In this document: piece after piece, positions 54,130 to 61,941 of the stretch
Layout of the letters: every line of letters begins with the position of its first letter
Position numbering within the stretch: position 1 is the stretch's first letter
Source of the DNA: an uncultured Prevotella sp.
Lineage (GTDB): Bacteria > Bacteroidota > Bacteroidia > Bacteroidales > Bacteroidaceae
Length of the DNA stretch: 64,000 bases
Direction of reading: 5' to 3'
NCBI GenBank assembly: GCA_902491375.1
Contig: CABUHE010000007.1
Coordinates: forward strand, 1 to 64,000
Translations under genes and position numbers: made by a program
Notes under the pieces: model-generated
Told to the model about the DNA's origin: nothing
Databases searched by the model: none
The model's input: the letters and a program-made list of their open reading frames with translations, nothing else

Positions 54130-55143
54130 ATGAAGGATTTATCTGATTATAGTCTTAAAGGCCATAACACGTTCGGAATGGACGTAAGTTGCCGGCGTTT
54201 TATAGAGTTCGATACGGAAGATGAAGTGAGCCGAATTGTAAGCGGACTGACCGAAGCTGACAGACCGTTGCTTGTTATTGGCGGAGGCAGCAATATTCTG
54301 TTTACAAAAGATTTTGAAGGCACGGTTCTTCATTCTGCCATTCGCGGGCGTCATGCCGTTCGTATGGAAGGCTGTGTGTTCTTGCGTTGCGGAAGCGGAG
54401 AAAAATGGGATGACATCGTAAAACTGTGTGTTGATAATGGTCTTTACGGGGCAGAGAATCTTTCTCTGATTCCTGGTGATGTTGGCGCTTCGGCCGTACA
54501 GAACATTGGCGCATACGGTGTTGAGGCAAAAGATTTGATATATAAAGTTGAGGCTATTGACATAGAAACCGGTGCAAAACGCGAATTTACTAATGAAGAC
54601 TGTGAGTATTCTTACCGTTGGAGTAAGTTCAAAGGCGAATGGAAAAACCGATATGTCATAACTTACGTTACGTACAAATTGTCGGATATATTTGTACCGC
54701 ATCTTCAGTACGGCAATATTCTCGCAGAATTAGAGAAGAAAGGCATTAAGACTCCGACTGTTTCTCAGATGAGAAATGTTGTGATAGAGATACGTAAGGC
54801 TAAACTTCCTGATCCTGAGGTTGAAGGCAATGCCGGCAGCTTCTTTACAAATCCGATTGTAGACAACAGTAAATATGAACAGCTTGTAGGTGAGTTCGGA
54901 ACGGTTCCTCATTATCAGGTTTGCCAAGATAAAGTTAAGATTCCGGCAGGTTGGATGATAGAGCAGTGCGGATGGAAGGGAAAGACTCTTGGTAAAGCCG
55001 GTGTACATTCAAAGCAGGCTCTTGTACTTGTTAATAAAGGAGGAGCTAACGGTCAGGATATAGTTAAGCTTTGTAATGCAATAAGGAAAGACGTTAAGGA
55101 TAAATTCGGTATTGAGATAAATCCGGAAGTGAATATATTTTGA
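54130..55143 (+). CDS. murB: UDP-N-acetylenolpyruvoylglucosamine reductase
   Basis: Reduces UDP-GlcNAc-enolpyruvate to UDP-MurNAc in peptidoglycan synthesis. 337 aa, FAD enzyme of the type I class. N-terminal SLKGHNTFGMDVSCR; FAD motif LLVIGGGSNILFTKDFEG; SLIPGDVGASAVQNIGAYG; YRWSKFKGEW; and the C-terminal EGNAGSFFTNPIV with the catalytic Ser, then PAGWMIEQCGWKG. Confidence 0.96.
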   Translation: MKDLSDYSLKGHNTFGMDVSCRRFIEFDTEDEVSRIVSGLTEADRPLLVIGGGSNILFTKDFEGTVLHSAIRGRHAVRMEGCVFLRCGSGEKWDDIVKLCVDNGLYGAENLSLIPGDVGASAVQNIGAYGVEAKDLIYKVEAIDIETGAKREFTNEDCEYSYRWSKFKGEWKNRYVITYVTYKLSDIFVPHLQYGNILAELEKKGIKTPTVSQMRNVVIEIRKAKLPDPEVEGNAGSFFTNPIVDNSKYEQLVGEFGTVPHYQVCQDKVKIPAGWMIEQCGWKGKTLGKAGVHSKQALVLVNKGGANGQDIVKLCNAIRKDVKDKFGIEINPEVNIF

Positions 55144-55145
55144 CG

Positions 55146-55907
55146 ATGAGGCTTACATTTCTTGGTACAGGTACTTCGGTCGGAGTTCCTACAATAGGTT
55201 GTAAATGCAGAGTCTGCACCAGTACTGACGTTCATGACAAGCGTTTGCGTACTTCAGCCCTTGTCGAGTCAGCTGACACCAGAGTGCTGATTGACTGCGG
55301 ACCGGATTTCAGACAGCAGATGCTTGGTCAGGAATTTAAGAAGATTGATGCCGTGTTGTTGACTCATGTACATTATGATCATGTCGGCGGACTTGATGAT
55401 TTGCGACCGTTTTGTGTATTCGGCGAGATCAAGATTTATGCTGACGAATTGACAGCATCAAGACTCAGACAGTCAATCTCATATTGTTTCGGCGATCATA
55501 AATATCCTGGTGTGCCTCAAATAAGCCTTAATGTTATAGAGCCTCATAAGCATTTTAGTGTCGGCGGACTGGATATTATGCCGATACAGGTTATGCACGA
55601 CAAGTTGCCTATATTAGGCTATCGCATCGGTGACCTGCTTTATATTACCGACATGAAGACGATTAATGAGGAGGAACTTGAATGTACACACGGTGTGAAG
55701 ACGCTTGTAGTTAATGCTTTGAGGTTTACTAAGAAACATCATTCGCATCTTACCGCAGAAGAAGCTTTGGCTTTTGCAGAAAGAATTGGTGCAGAGCAGA
55801 CTTTCTTTACACACATGGGGCACGACATAGGACTGCATGAGGAAGTAAACAAGATGTTGCCGGATAATGTAAAATTGGCTTACGACGGACAGGTTGTTAT
55901 GGTCTGA
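55146..55907 (+). CDS. MBL-fold metallo-hydrolase (PhnP-like)
   Basis: 253 aa from the ATG at 55146, two bases after the murB stop, so translation is probably coupled; a TTG two codons earlier would overlap murB. Metallo-beta-lactamase motif THVHYDHVGGLDDL gives HxHxDH; further ligands are in VMHDKLP, YITDM and the final HMGHD. An N-terminal cluster GCKCRVC resembles the Cys site of the PhnP/RNase Z-like group. Likely a phosphodiesterase; substrate not known. Confidence 0.85.
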   Translation: MRLTFLGTGTSVGVPTIGCKCRVCTSTDVHDKRLRTSALVESADTRVLIDCGPDFRQQMLGQEFKKIDAVLLTHVHYDHVGGLDDLRPFCVFGEIKIYADELTASRLRQSISYCFGDHKYPGVPQISLNVIEPHKHFSVGGLDIMPIQVMHDKLPILGYRIGDLLYITDMKTINEEELECTHGVKTLVVNALRFTKKHHSHLTAEEALAFAERIGAEQTFFTHMGHDIGLHEEVNKMLPDNVKLAYDGQVVMV

Positions 55908-56002
55908 TACCGTAAGCAGGATAATAGAATAAATGTTTTTGTTGTATTAATGCCATGTCTGCTAATACAGATATGGCATTCGTTGTTTTAAATGTTAATC
56001 AG

Positions 56003-56090
56003 TGATTGATGCTTTTCGGATTGTAAAAGATGGTTTTTTACATTGTGATTGAGTATCTTTTATAACCTGAAATGCCATGTCTTGTCGTAT
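56003..56090. repeat. Four-unit 22-bp array, locus F
   Basis: Units start at 56003, 56025, 56047 and 56069. Unit 2 (aaaagatggtttttt) is clearest; units 1, 3 and 4 (tgattgatgctttt, gattgagtatctttt, gaaatgccatgtctt) are decayed but in phase. Confidence 0.6.
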
Positions 56091-56213
56091 TGTAGGAGAA
56101 GTTGAAGACTGCTGTTTTTTGCTTGTAATGTGCTTGTGTTTGTAAAAAAATGTTTAATTCTAAATCTTTAATATTTAATGAATGTTATATAAATACATAT
56201 TTTTAGCCTAAAA

Positions 56214-56245
56214 TTTGCTTTATTGCTGCAAAGTCAATACCTTTG
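56214..56245 (+). promoter_or_regulatory. Promoter of a candidate short transcript
   Basis: TTTG at 56214-56217 and TACCTTTG at 56238-56245, spacer 20: near-perfect consensus. Confidence 0.65.
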
Positions 56246-56251
56246 CATCGT

Positions 56252-56311
56252 GTTTTTCATAGTATTAGATTTAAGGTTAACAAGGTTGGAGTACGGCGGT
56301 ACTCCTTTTTT
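56252..56311 (+). ncRNA. Candidate small RNA, about 60 nt
   Basis: A consensus promoter is followed only about 40 bases later by a terminator (ggagtac/gtactcc stem at 56288-56305, then six T). No ORF fits between and the next gene lies on the other strand. The arrangement predicts an independent ~60-nt RNA of unknown family. Confidence 0.45.
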
Positions 56312-56361
56312 GTTTTTATAGGGTAGATAGCTTAATTCCTGTCTATGTGATTTTTAACAGC

Positions 56362-56598
56362 TTATTTCTTGAATTTTCTGTATAATTTCCATGCAAGCAT
56401 AAATCCGTCAGCAAGTCCTGCTCCGGTTGTCATCAATGAAGCCATTGTGAAACCTTTTTTCTTCTTAGGCTCCGATTTATGGAAAAGTTCCTTGCATAGA
56501 ATGCTCATCTGCTGATTGTCTCTTTTTATCTCAGAACGTATAAGTTCCTTACGCAATCTTATTTCGTGCAAAGTGCTGTATGTCTCAATTTTCTCCAT
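56362..56598 (-). CDS. Small hypothetical protein, 78 aa
   Basis: No family recognised. The N-terminal half is a charged helix (LHEIRLRKELIRSEIKRDNQ), then a Lys-rich linker (EPKKKKG) and a short hydrophobic segment (LMTTGAGLADGFMLAW) ending in basic residues. Third gene of a minus-strand trio with the holin-like and YtxH proteins, 14 bases after the former, which suggests a shared envelope-associated role. Confidence 0.65.
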   Translation of the reverse strand: MEKIETYSTLHEIRLRKELIRSEIKRDNQQMSILCKELFHKSEPKKKKGFTMASLMTTGAGLADGFMLAWKLYRKFKK

Positions 56599-56612
56599 TC
56601 TTGGTTCGTAAA

Positions 56613-56960
56613 TTATTCAATTAATAATTTTGTGATAAATCTTATAAGAGGCTTTTCTATCCAGCTTTTTCTGAAAATAACGAACAATATGAAAACGAGA
56701 ATATAGAAAGCCCCGACTATGCCAAATGCAGCTGGATAGCCAATGAATTGTCCCATGGCAAGAGCTGCTGACAGGGAGATGAAAAATAAGATTACAACTA
56801 CAATCAGTGTAAGAATGGCAATAAGCAGTATAGCCGTAATAATTTTTACGGTTTTTTCCATAACATCGAGCTTCAGGTATTCACCTTGAAGCCCGATGCT
56901 ATGTTTTACCAGCTTTATTAGCTGTCCGATTATTTCAATGTTTTTATCGCTTGAAAACAT
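56613..56960 (-). CDS. Phage-holin-superfamily membrane protein (chromosomal type)
   Basis: 115 aa with two adjacent membrane helices (IITAILLIAILTLIVVVIL and FGIVGAFYILVFILFVIF) between an amphipathic N-terminus and a basic C-terminus. This matches the small chromosomal proteins annotated as phage holin family (Phage_holin_3_6) that accompany YtxH genes; it is not evidence of a prophage. It lies 14 bases after the YtxH gene. Confidence 0.8.
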   Translation of the reverse strand: MFSSDKNIEIIGQLIKLVKHSIGLQGEYLKLDVMEKTVKIITAILLIAILTLIVVVILFFISLSAALAMGQFIGYPAAFGIVGAFYILVFILFVIFRKSWIEKPLIRFITKLLIE

Positions 56961-56974
56961 GTGCTGATTTTGCT

Positions 56975-57193
56975 TTAAGCCATTTCTGTCTCAGCTGCGT
57001 CAGTGATGTCTTCAGCTAAGTCGTTCATCTCTTTTCTGCTCAGTTTGATGTTATGCTTCTGGCAGAAGTCGTCGATAGCGTCAGTTATTTTACCACGTGT
57101 ATCTTTCCCTTTTTCAGGAGCCAGCAACAGACCTAAAGCTGCTCCGGCGATAGCGCCGCCTAAGAATGCGCCAATGTAGCCTAATGTTTTCAT
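56975..57193 (-). CDS. YtxH-domain small membrane protein
   Basis: 72 aa from the ATG at 57193, where KTLGYIGAFLGGAIAGAALG begins immediately; the frame extends to 57217 but adds only a leader. One Gly/Ala-rich membrane helix, then LLLAPEKGKDTRGKI, the hallmark of YtxH stress proteins, and an amphipathic C-terminal helix. First gene of the trio; TATTTTTG at 57276-57269 on the minus strand is a likely promoter. Confidence 0.85.
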   Translation of the reverse strand: MKTLGYIGAFLGGAIAGAALGLLLAPEKGKDTRGKITDAIDDFCQKHNIKLSRKEMNDLAEDITDAAETEMA

Positions 57194-57268
57194 AATTAAT
57201 TTATTTAAGTTGTACAAATAATTTTCATCCTCAGTTTCTATGTGTCAAGCTGAACGGATTGTTGATAG

Positions 57269-57276
57269 CAAAAATA
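57269..57276 (-). promoter_or_regulatory. -7 box of the YtxH trio
   Basis: TATTTTTG on the minus strand; leader about 70 bases. Confidence 0.5.
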
Positions 57277-57451
57277 ATGAAATTTCCTCAATTGTCAATG
57301 TTTTTATTAGACTTTTTTGTTAAAAACAATGTATTTCTTTGATTTAACAAACTTTATGTGCAGTTAGTTAATTGTTTTGCTCGTTTTTATGTAATTTCGC
57401 ACGATAAATGTTGAAACATAAGTTTAATTTCTAAACCTTACACAAGAAATT

Positions 57452-57949
57452 ATGAAGAAATATATGGTGATATGTGCCGGCCTGTGCGTGGCTTTGGCAG
57501 TTACAAGTTGTAAATCGTCAGAAAGCGCTTACAAAAAGGCATTCGAGAAGGCTCAGGCGCGAGAGGAAGGCCGTGCGGCAGATCAGAATCAGGGCAATGA
57601 GGAGATAGCCGTAGTCGCACCTGTTGTTGAGAAGCCGGCGAGCGAGACAGTTGTTGTCGATAATGCCGACAATGTTCCAGTAAGGCAGGAAAGCTTATCT
57701 GTTGTCAATGGCGCCGGTCTTAAGAATTTCAGTGTGATTGTAGGTTCATTTTCTGTTCAGGCTAATGCAGAAGGTTTGCAGGGTACACTTAGAAGCCAGG
57801 GATATGACGCACAGGTTGCATACAACTCTACAAATCAGATGTATCGTGTTGTAGCAGCCACATTTGACGCTAAGCAGGATGCAGTCCGCAGCCGTAACGA
57901 GCTTCGTTCACAGTATCCTGACGCATGGCTGTTGTATAACCAAAAGTAA
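57452..57949 (+). CDS. SPOR-domain lipoprotein
   Basis: 165 aa. Lipobox LAVTSC (Cys about residue 20). A charged, low-complexity linker covers ~25-85. The C-terminal SPOR domain spans ~90-163 (NFSVIVGSFSVQANAEGLQG, YDAQVAYNSTNQMYRVVAAT). SPOR domains bind denuded septal peptidoglycan, so a role in cell division or wall remodelling is likely. ruvX follows after 7 bases. Confidence 0.85.
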   Translation: MKKYMVICAGLCVALAVTSCKSSESAYKKAFEKAQAREEGRAADQNQGNEEIAVVAPVVEKPASETVVVDNADNVPVRQESLSVVNGAGLKNFSVIVGSFSVQANAEGLQGTLRSQGYDAQVAYNSTNQMYRVVAATFDAKQDAVRSRNELRSQYPDAWLLYNQK

Positions 57950-57956
57950 TTTGTTT

Positions 57957-58376
57957 GTGCCACGCATATTGTCGATTGACTACGGCAAGAAACGTACAGG
58001 CATAGCTGTCACTGATCCGTTGCAGATTATAGCAAACGGATTGGTGACTGTTGCTACGTCTGAACTTTTCGAATTCCTGAATGGATACGTGAGCAGAGAA
58101 CAGGTTGAACGGATTGTTATCGGTGAGCCTAAACAGTCAGACGGAACTCCCAGCGAGAATATGGGCAGGGTTACACAGTTTGTAAACCGTTGGCGGAAAG
58201 TGCGCCCTGATATTCCGATAGAGTTTTATGATGAGCGTTTTACATCGGTGCTCGCCCATAGAGCTATGCTTGACGGTGGACTAAAGAAGAAAAGACGTCA
58301 GGATAAAGCTTTGGTTGATGAGGTGAGCGCCACAATAATTTTGCAAAGTTATTTAGAGTCTATAAGAAGAAAATAA
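57957..58376 (+). CDS. ruvX: RuvX/YqgF-family RNase H-like nuclease
   Basis: 139 aa from a GTG at 57957; the frame is open back to 57864 but that part overlaps the SPOR gene. RNase H-like fold: RILSIDYGKKRTGIAVTDP with the first catalytic Asp, IVIGEPKQSDGTPSENMGRV, YDERFTSVLAHRAM with the Glu, and VDEVSATIILQSYL with the last Asp. Involved in rRNA processing or recombination in other bacteria. def starts 2 bases after the stop. Confidence 0.92.
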   Translation: MPRILSIDYGKKRTGIAVTDPLQIIANGLVTVATSELFEFLNGYVSREQVERIVIGEPKQSDGTPSENMGRVTQFVNRWRKVRPDIPIEFYDERFTSVLAHRAMLDGGLKKKRRQDKALVDEVSATIILQSYLESIRRK

Positions 58377-58378
58377 TA

Positions 58379-58939
58379 ATGGTATTACCTATTTATATAT
58401 ACGGGCAGCCTGTTCTCCGTAAGGTTTCACAGGATATAGCCCCTGATTATCCTGACCTCAAAGACCTGGTAGCCAATATGTTTGAAACGCTTACCGCGTC
58501 AGATGGTGTCGGTCTTGCTGCCCCGCAGATAGGATTGAATATCCGTCTTGTTGTAATTGACCTCGATGTGTTGTCAGAGGATTTCCCTGAGTATAAGGAT
58601 TTTCGCAAGGCTTATATCAATCCCCACATTCTTGAATATGACGAAAGCGAAGTTGATTCTTCTGAAGAAGGATGTCTATCATTGCCTGGTATACATGAGA
58701 GTGTGAAACGTCCGACACGTATAAGGGTTAAGTATATGGACGATAGCTTTAACGAACATGACGAATGGGTTGACGGTTATCTTGCCCGTGTAATGCAGCA
58801 TGAGTTCGATCATCTTGATGCAAAAATGTTTATTGACCGTCTGTCGCCATTCCGTCGTCAGCTTATCAAGAGTAAGCTGAAGGCTATTCTTCAGGGACGT
58901 TTTAGATGTAGTTACCGTACAAAGGTTGTAAGAAAATAA
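58379..58939 (+). CDS. def: Peptide deformylase
   Basis: Removes the N-formyl group from nascent proteins. 186 aa, metal enzyme. The three motifs are GVGLAAPQIG (44-53), EEGCLSLPG with C99, and MQHEFDHLD with H141, E142 and H145. Translationally close to ruvX; the TPR gene follows after 75 bases. Confidence 0.97.
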   Translation: MVLPIYIYGQPVLRKVSQDIAPDYPDLKDLVANMFETLTASDGVGLAAPQIGLNIRLVVIDLDVLSEDFPEYKDFRKAYINPHILEYDESEVDSSEEGCLSLPGIHESVKRPTRIRVKYMDDSFNEHDEWVDGYLARVMQHEFDHLDAKMFIDRLSPFRRQLIKSKLKAILQGRFRCSYRTKVVRK

Positions 58940-59014
58940 CCTTTATATTTTATCGCGCCATACGGCTTTCTTGTCGTTGGCGCGGAATTTTGTTGTATTT
59001 CAGGACAAATCTTT

Positions 59015-60982
59015 ATGCGCAAGTTTCTGTTGTCTTTATTGTTCCTGCTGTCGTCAATTGTTGCGTCAGCACAATTCAGGACAGACCGGCTTATCGATGT
59101 CGGCCGAAGCGCACTCTATTATGAAGACTATGTCCTCTCGATACAATATTTCAATCAGGTAATTTTAGTTAAGCCTTATTTGTATGAACCTTGGTTTCTG
59201 CGCGCTGTTGCCAAGTTCTATCTTGATGATTATCTCGGTGCGGAGAAAGACTGTTCTGAGGCAATAAAGCTTAATCCTTATGTACCTGATATTTTTGAGC
59301 TTCGGGGCTTGTGCTTTATCAAACAGAACAAGTTTGATGAGGCAATATCAGACTATGATAAAAGTATAGAATTCAATCCGTATAATAAAGGGTTGTGGTT
59401 TAATCGTGTGCTTTGTAAAATTGAGAAGAAAGACTACAATGCTGCCAATGCAGACCTGGATTCGATGATGACCATGTGGAAGACTTATTCCAAGGCATAT
59501 TCGCTTAAGGCTGAAGTTTGTATGCAGCAGAAAGATACTTTAGGAGGTATAAAGTATCTAGACAAGAGTCTTGAACTAGATCCTTATGATGGTGATTCGT
59601 GGGCTTACAGAGCAATGCTTAGTCTGTCGCAGCGCAAATGGAAAGATGCTGACGCACAATTGTCAAAGGCCATTCACTTGAAACCTACAACGGTTTCTAA
59701 TTATGTTAACAGAGCATTGGCCCGTTACAATATAAATAATCTTAATGGAGCTCTTGCTGATTATGACAAGGCACTTGAGATAGATCCGAACAATTTCCTG
59801 GCGCATTATAACCGTGGTCAGCTGCGCGTGCAGGTGGGCGATGACAATAGGGCTATTGAAGATTTTAATTATGTAATAAAACTTGAGCCGGACAATGTTA
59901 TGGCAATTTATAACCGTGCATTGCTTCTTGAGAAAACTGGTGACATTTACGGAGCCATCCGTGATTATACGAAGCTGATAAAGCAGTATCCTAATTTCTG
60001 GACAGGATTGAATAACCGTGCCCGCTGTTACCGTAAGGTCGGACTTACGTCAAAAGCTGAGCTTGATGAGTTCCGTATATTTAAGGCACAGTTGGATAAG
60101 CATTACGGCCGTCAGCAGCGTTGGAGTAAGCAGAAGAAACACGAGGTCCGCAAAAAGAGTGAGATTGATTTCGACAAATATAATCAGCTAGTTGTAGAAG
60201 ATGAAAACACAGTCCAGCATGAGTACTCGACTGTTTATCGTGGACGTGTGCAGGACCGCAATATGGATGTTGTCTTTTTGCCGATGTTCCAGTTGTCTTT
60301 CAGTCCGTACGATAATGCAGTCAAATCATATCAGGCTTTTGATAACGATGTAGAGAAGTTCAATTTCGAGTATAAGCCTTTACACAAGATATATGTAAGA
60401 TGTGGAGTAAAACAGATGTCGGAGCAGGAAACTAAGGATGTGTTCACGCTTATTGACACCTTGTCTGTTGCCATTAATGTGTCGCACGATCTTCGTAAGG
60501 ATAAGAATCTGATTATTCAACGTGCTGTAGCAAACAGTGTTGTGCAAAATTATGCAGATGCAATTAATGATCTAACGGCATATATCCAGACCGACAGCAC
60601 TTCTTCTTTGGCTTATTGGCAGCGTGCTGTATGTCAGGCCCGTATGAATGAATATGAGGCTTCACGCGGTACAAATGTCCGTATGAAGACAGTCGGTGTA
60701 ATTGCTGACTTGGAAAAGGCTATAGAGCTTAATCCTAACAATGCTTATCTGTATTTTGATCTTGGCAATGTTTATGCTTCAACTAAAGACTACGTCCTGG
60801 CAATAGAAAATTATGATAAAGCTGTACGGCTTGATCCGAAACTTGCTGAAGCCTATTATAATAGAGGTATAGCAAATATAAATCTCGGCAAAATTGATCT
60901 TGGTATACGGGATTTGAGTAAAGCTGGTGAACTGGGACTTTATGAGGCTTACAGTGCGATAAAGAAGTATAGCAAGAAGTGA
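59015..60982 (+). CDS. Secreted/periplasmic TPR-repeat protein
   Basis: 655 aa. Signal peptide ends SSIVASAQF. About nine tetratricopeptide repeats in two blocks (~30-360 and ~500-650), e.g. AISDYDKSIEFNPYNKGLWF, ALADYDKALEIDPNNFLAHY, AIENYDKAVRLDPKLAEAYY. A non-TPR basic stretch (~365-400, RQQRWSKQKKHEVRKKSEID) lies between. Scaffold for protein interactions in the periplasm or outer membrane; partner unknown. Same strand as def and probably read with it. Confidence 0.88.
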   Translation: MRKFLLSLLFLLSSIVASAQFRTDRLIDVGRSALYYEDYVLSIQYFNQVILVKPYLYEPWFLRAVAKFYLDDYLGAEKDCSEAIKLNPYVPDIFELRGLCFIKQNKFDEAISDYDKSIEFNPYNKGLWFNRVLCKIEKKDYNAANADLDSMMTMWKTYSKAYSLKAEVCMQQKDTLGGIKYLDKSLELDPYDGDSWAYRAMLSLSQRKWKDADAQLSKAIHLKPTTVSNYVNRALARYNINNLNGALADYDKALEIDPNNFLAHYNRGQLRVQVGDDNRAIEDFNYVIKLEPDNVMAIYNRALLLEKTGDIYGAIRDYTKLIKQYPNFWTGLNNRARCYRKVGLTSKAELDEFRIFKAQLDKHYGRQQRWSKQKKHEVRKKSEIDFDKYNQLVVEDENTVQHEYSTVYRGRVQDRNMDVVFLPMFQLSFSPYDNAVKSYQAFDNDVEKFNFEYKPLHKIYVRCGVKQMSEQETKDVFTLIDTLSVAINVSHDLRKDKNLIIQRAVANSVVQNYADAINDLTAYIQTDSTSSLAYWQRAVCQARMNEYEASRGTNVRMKTVGVIADLEKAIELNPNNAYLYFDLGNVYASTKDYVLAIENYDKAVRLDPKLAEAYYNRGIANINLGKIDLGIRDLSKAGELGLYEAYSAIKKYSKK

Positions 60983-61087
60983 CGGTCTGTCATATGTTTG
61001 TAAGTCAGAAAGTAATTATTCTGTTTCATTTACATGCCACAATGATATTAGTAAAATATCCGTGTCTTAACATCAAATAGCATATGG

Positions 61088-61143
61088 ATGCTTGCATTTT
61101 TACGTTTTGTTTAGTGTAAGATTGCAAGCATTCAGGTGTTTTT
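61088..61143 (+). terminator. Possible terminator of the def/TPR run
   Basis: atgcttgca (61088-61096) pairs with tgcaagcat (61123-61131), extended imperfectly inward; a six-T run follows after about 8 bases. Confidence 0.45.
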
Positions 61144-61225
61144 TACCTTTTTAGACTCCAAAACGCCACTGTTCGTTGGGCAATATATGGCTTTTGGCTG
61201 TCTGTATCATTGTCTGTTAGATTAT
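61138..61225. repeat. Degenerate four-unit 22-bp array, locus G
   Basis: Units in 22-bp phase at 61138 (gttttttaccttttt), 61160 (aaaacgccactgtt), 61182 (aatatatggctttt) and about 61204, with a further unit-like aaaacaccatgtttt at 61237. The most decayed of the eight loci. Confidence 0.5.
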
Positions 61226-61262
61226 GAAATAACATTAAAACACCATGTTTTGGTGCTTTTTC

Positions 61263-61489
61263 TTGCTTTATTATGCTGCCTGTTATTGCACATTTTGTGC
61301 TTCCTCTATTGTATTATCTTGACAATCAGAGTGCTGTATTTGCACACGAAAAACAGCGATAAATCCGCCCGTGGTAAATGTTTTTTCAAAATATTGTATT
61401 CTGAGCGACTTGCCGGAAATCAAAATGTAATGTGATTCCTTGTATCAGCAACAAAATGTAATGTTTAAGTTTTTTGTTCAGTCAGGGTA
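61263..61489. other. Non-coding stretch
   Basis: No gene recognised. An ORF of about 99 codons from 61136 overlaps the 22-bp array and has no protein-like character. Confidence 0.35.
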
Positions 61490-61573
61490 TCAGAACGAAG
61501 ACACTACATGACATAACCACCGGCGTAAGAATATGAGAATTATGCAGGCTATGAAGAGCAATGATGTTTTCAT
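61490..61573 (-). CDS. Candidate 27-aa membrane peptide
   Basis: ATG at 61573, stop TGA at 61492-61490. One hydrophobic stretch (SLLFIACIILIFL) is followed by RRW and a short tail. A consensus promoter (TATATTTG at 61607-61600 on the minus strand, ATTG 19 bases upstream) places the start codon about 20 bases into the transcript. Size and lack of homologues in memory keep this tentative. Confidence 0.3.
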   Translation of the reverse strand: MKTSLLFIACIILIFLRRWLCHVVSSF

Positions 61574-61599
61574 AAGCCTCTGATTTATTGTTTCCGCTG

Positions 61600-61630
61600 C
61601 AAATATAACAGCTTTACATTAAGCTGCAAT
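61600..61630 (-). promoter_or_regulatory. Promoter before the 27-aa ORF
   Basis: Minus-strand ATTG (61630-61627), 19-base spacer, TATATTTG (61607-61600). Confidence 0.5.
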
Positions 61631-61905
61631 AAAATCCTTTTTTATTATTTATAAAGACCTTAATATAAATGTCTTCCGCGTGGCTTATCCTGTATGCTTG
61701 TATAAGCTCAGTTTGGACGTATGTATGGCGTTTTTTACCTTTCTGTTTTTAAGTACTAATTATAATATGGTACGCCGGCTTATCTGGTAATCTTTGTGCT
61801 GTATGCGTTGCTGACGTCATGGGTATGTGGTAGGACGTCAGCAGTAGGCTGTTTAATTTAATAAAAATAATACCTGTTGTTTTATTATAATTGAAAAGAA
61901 AACTG

Positions 61906-61913
61906 TAATTTTG
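61906..61913 (+). promoter_or_regulatory. -7 box of the thrS promoter
   Basis: TAATTTTG, 28 bases before the thrS ATG; leader about 20 bases, too short for a T-box or similar leader control. Confidence 0.6.
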
Positions 61914-61941
61914 CAGCCAAAAGATTCAAAACAAGGGTATT

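Noticed and set aside
56613..56960. Holin-like gene as sign of a prophage
   Set aside because: No other phage genes nearby; the protein belongs to the chromosomal YtxH-linked type.
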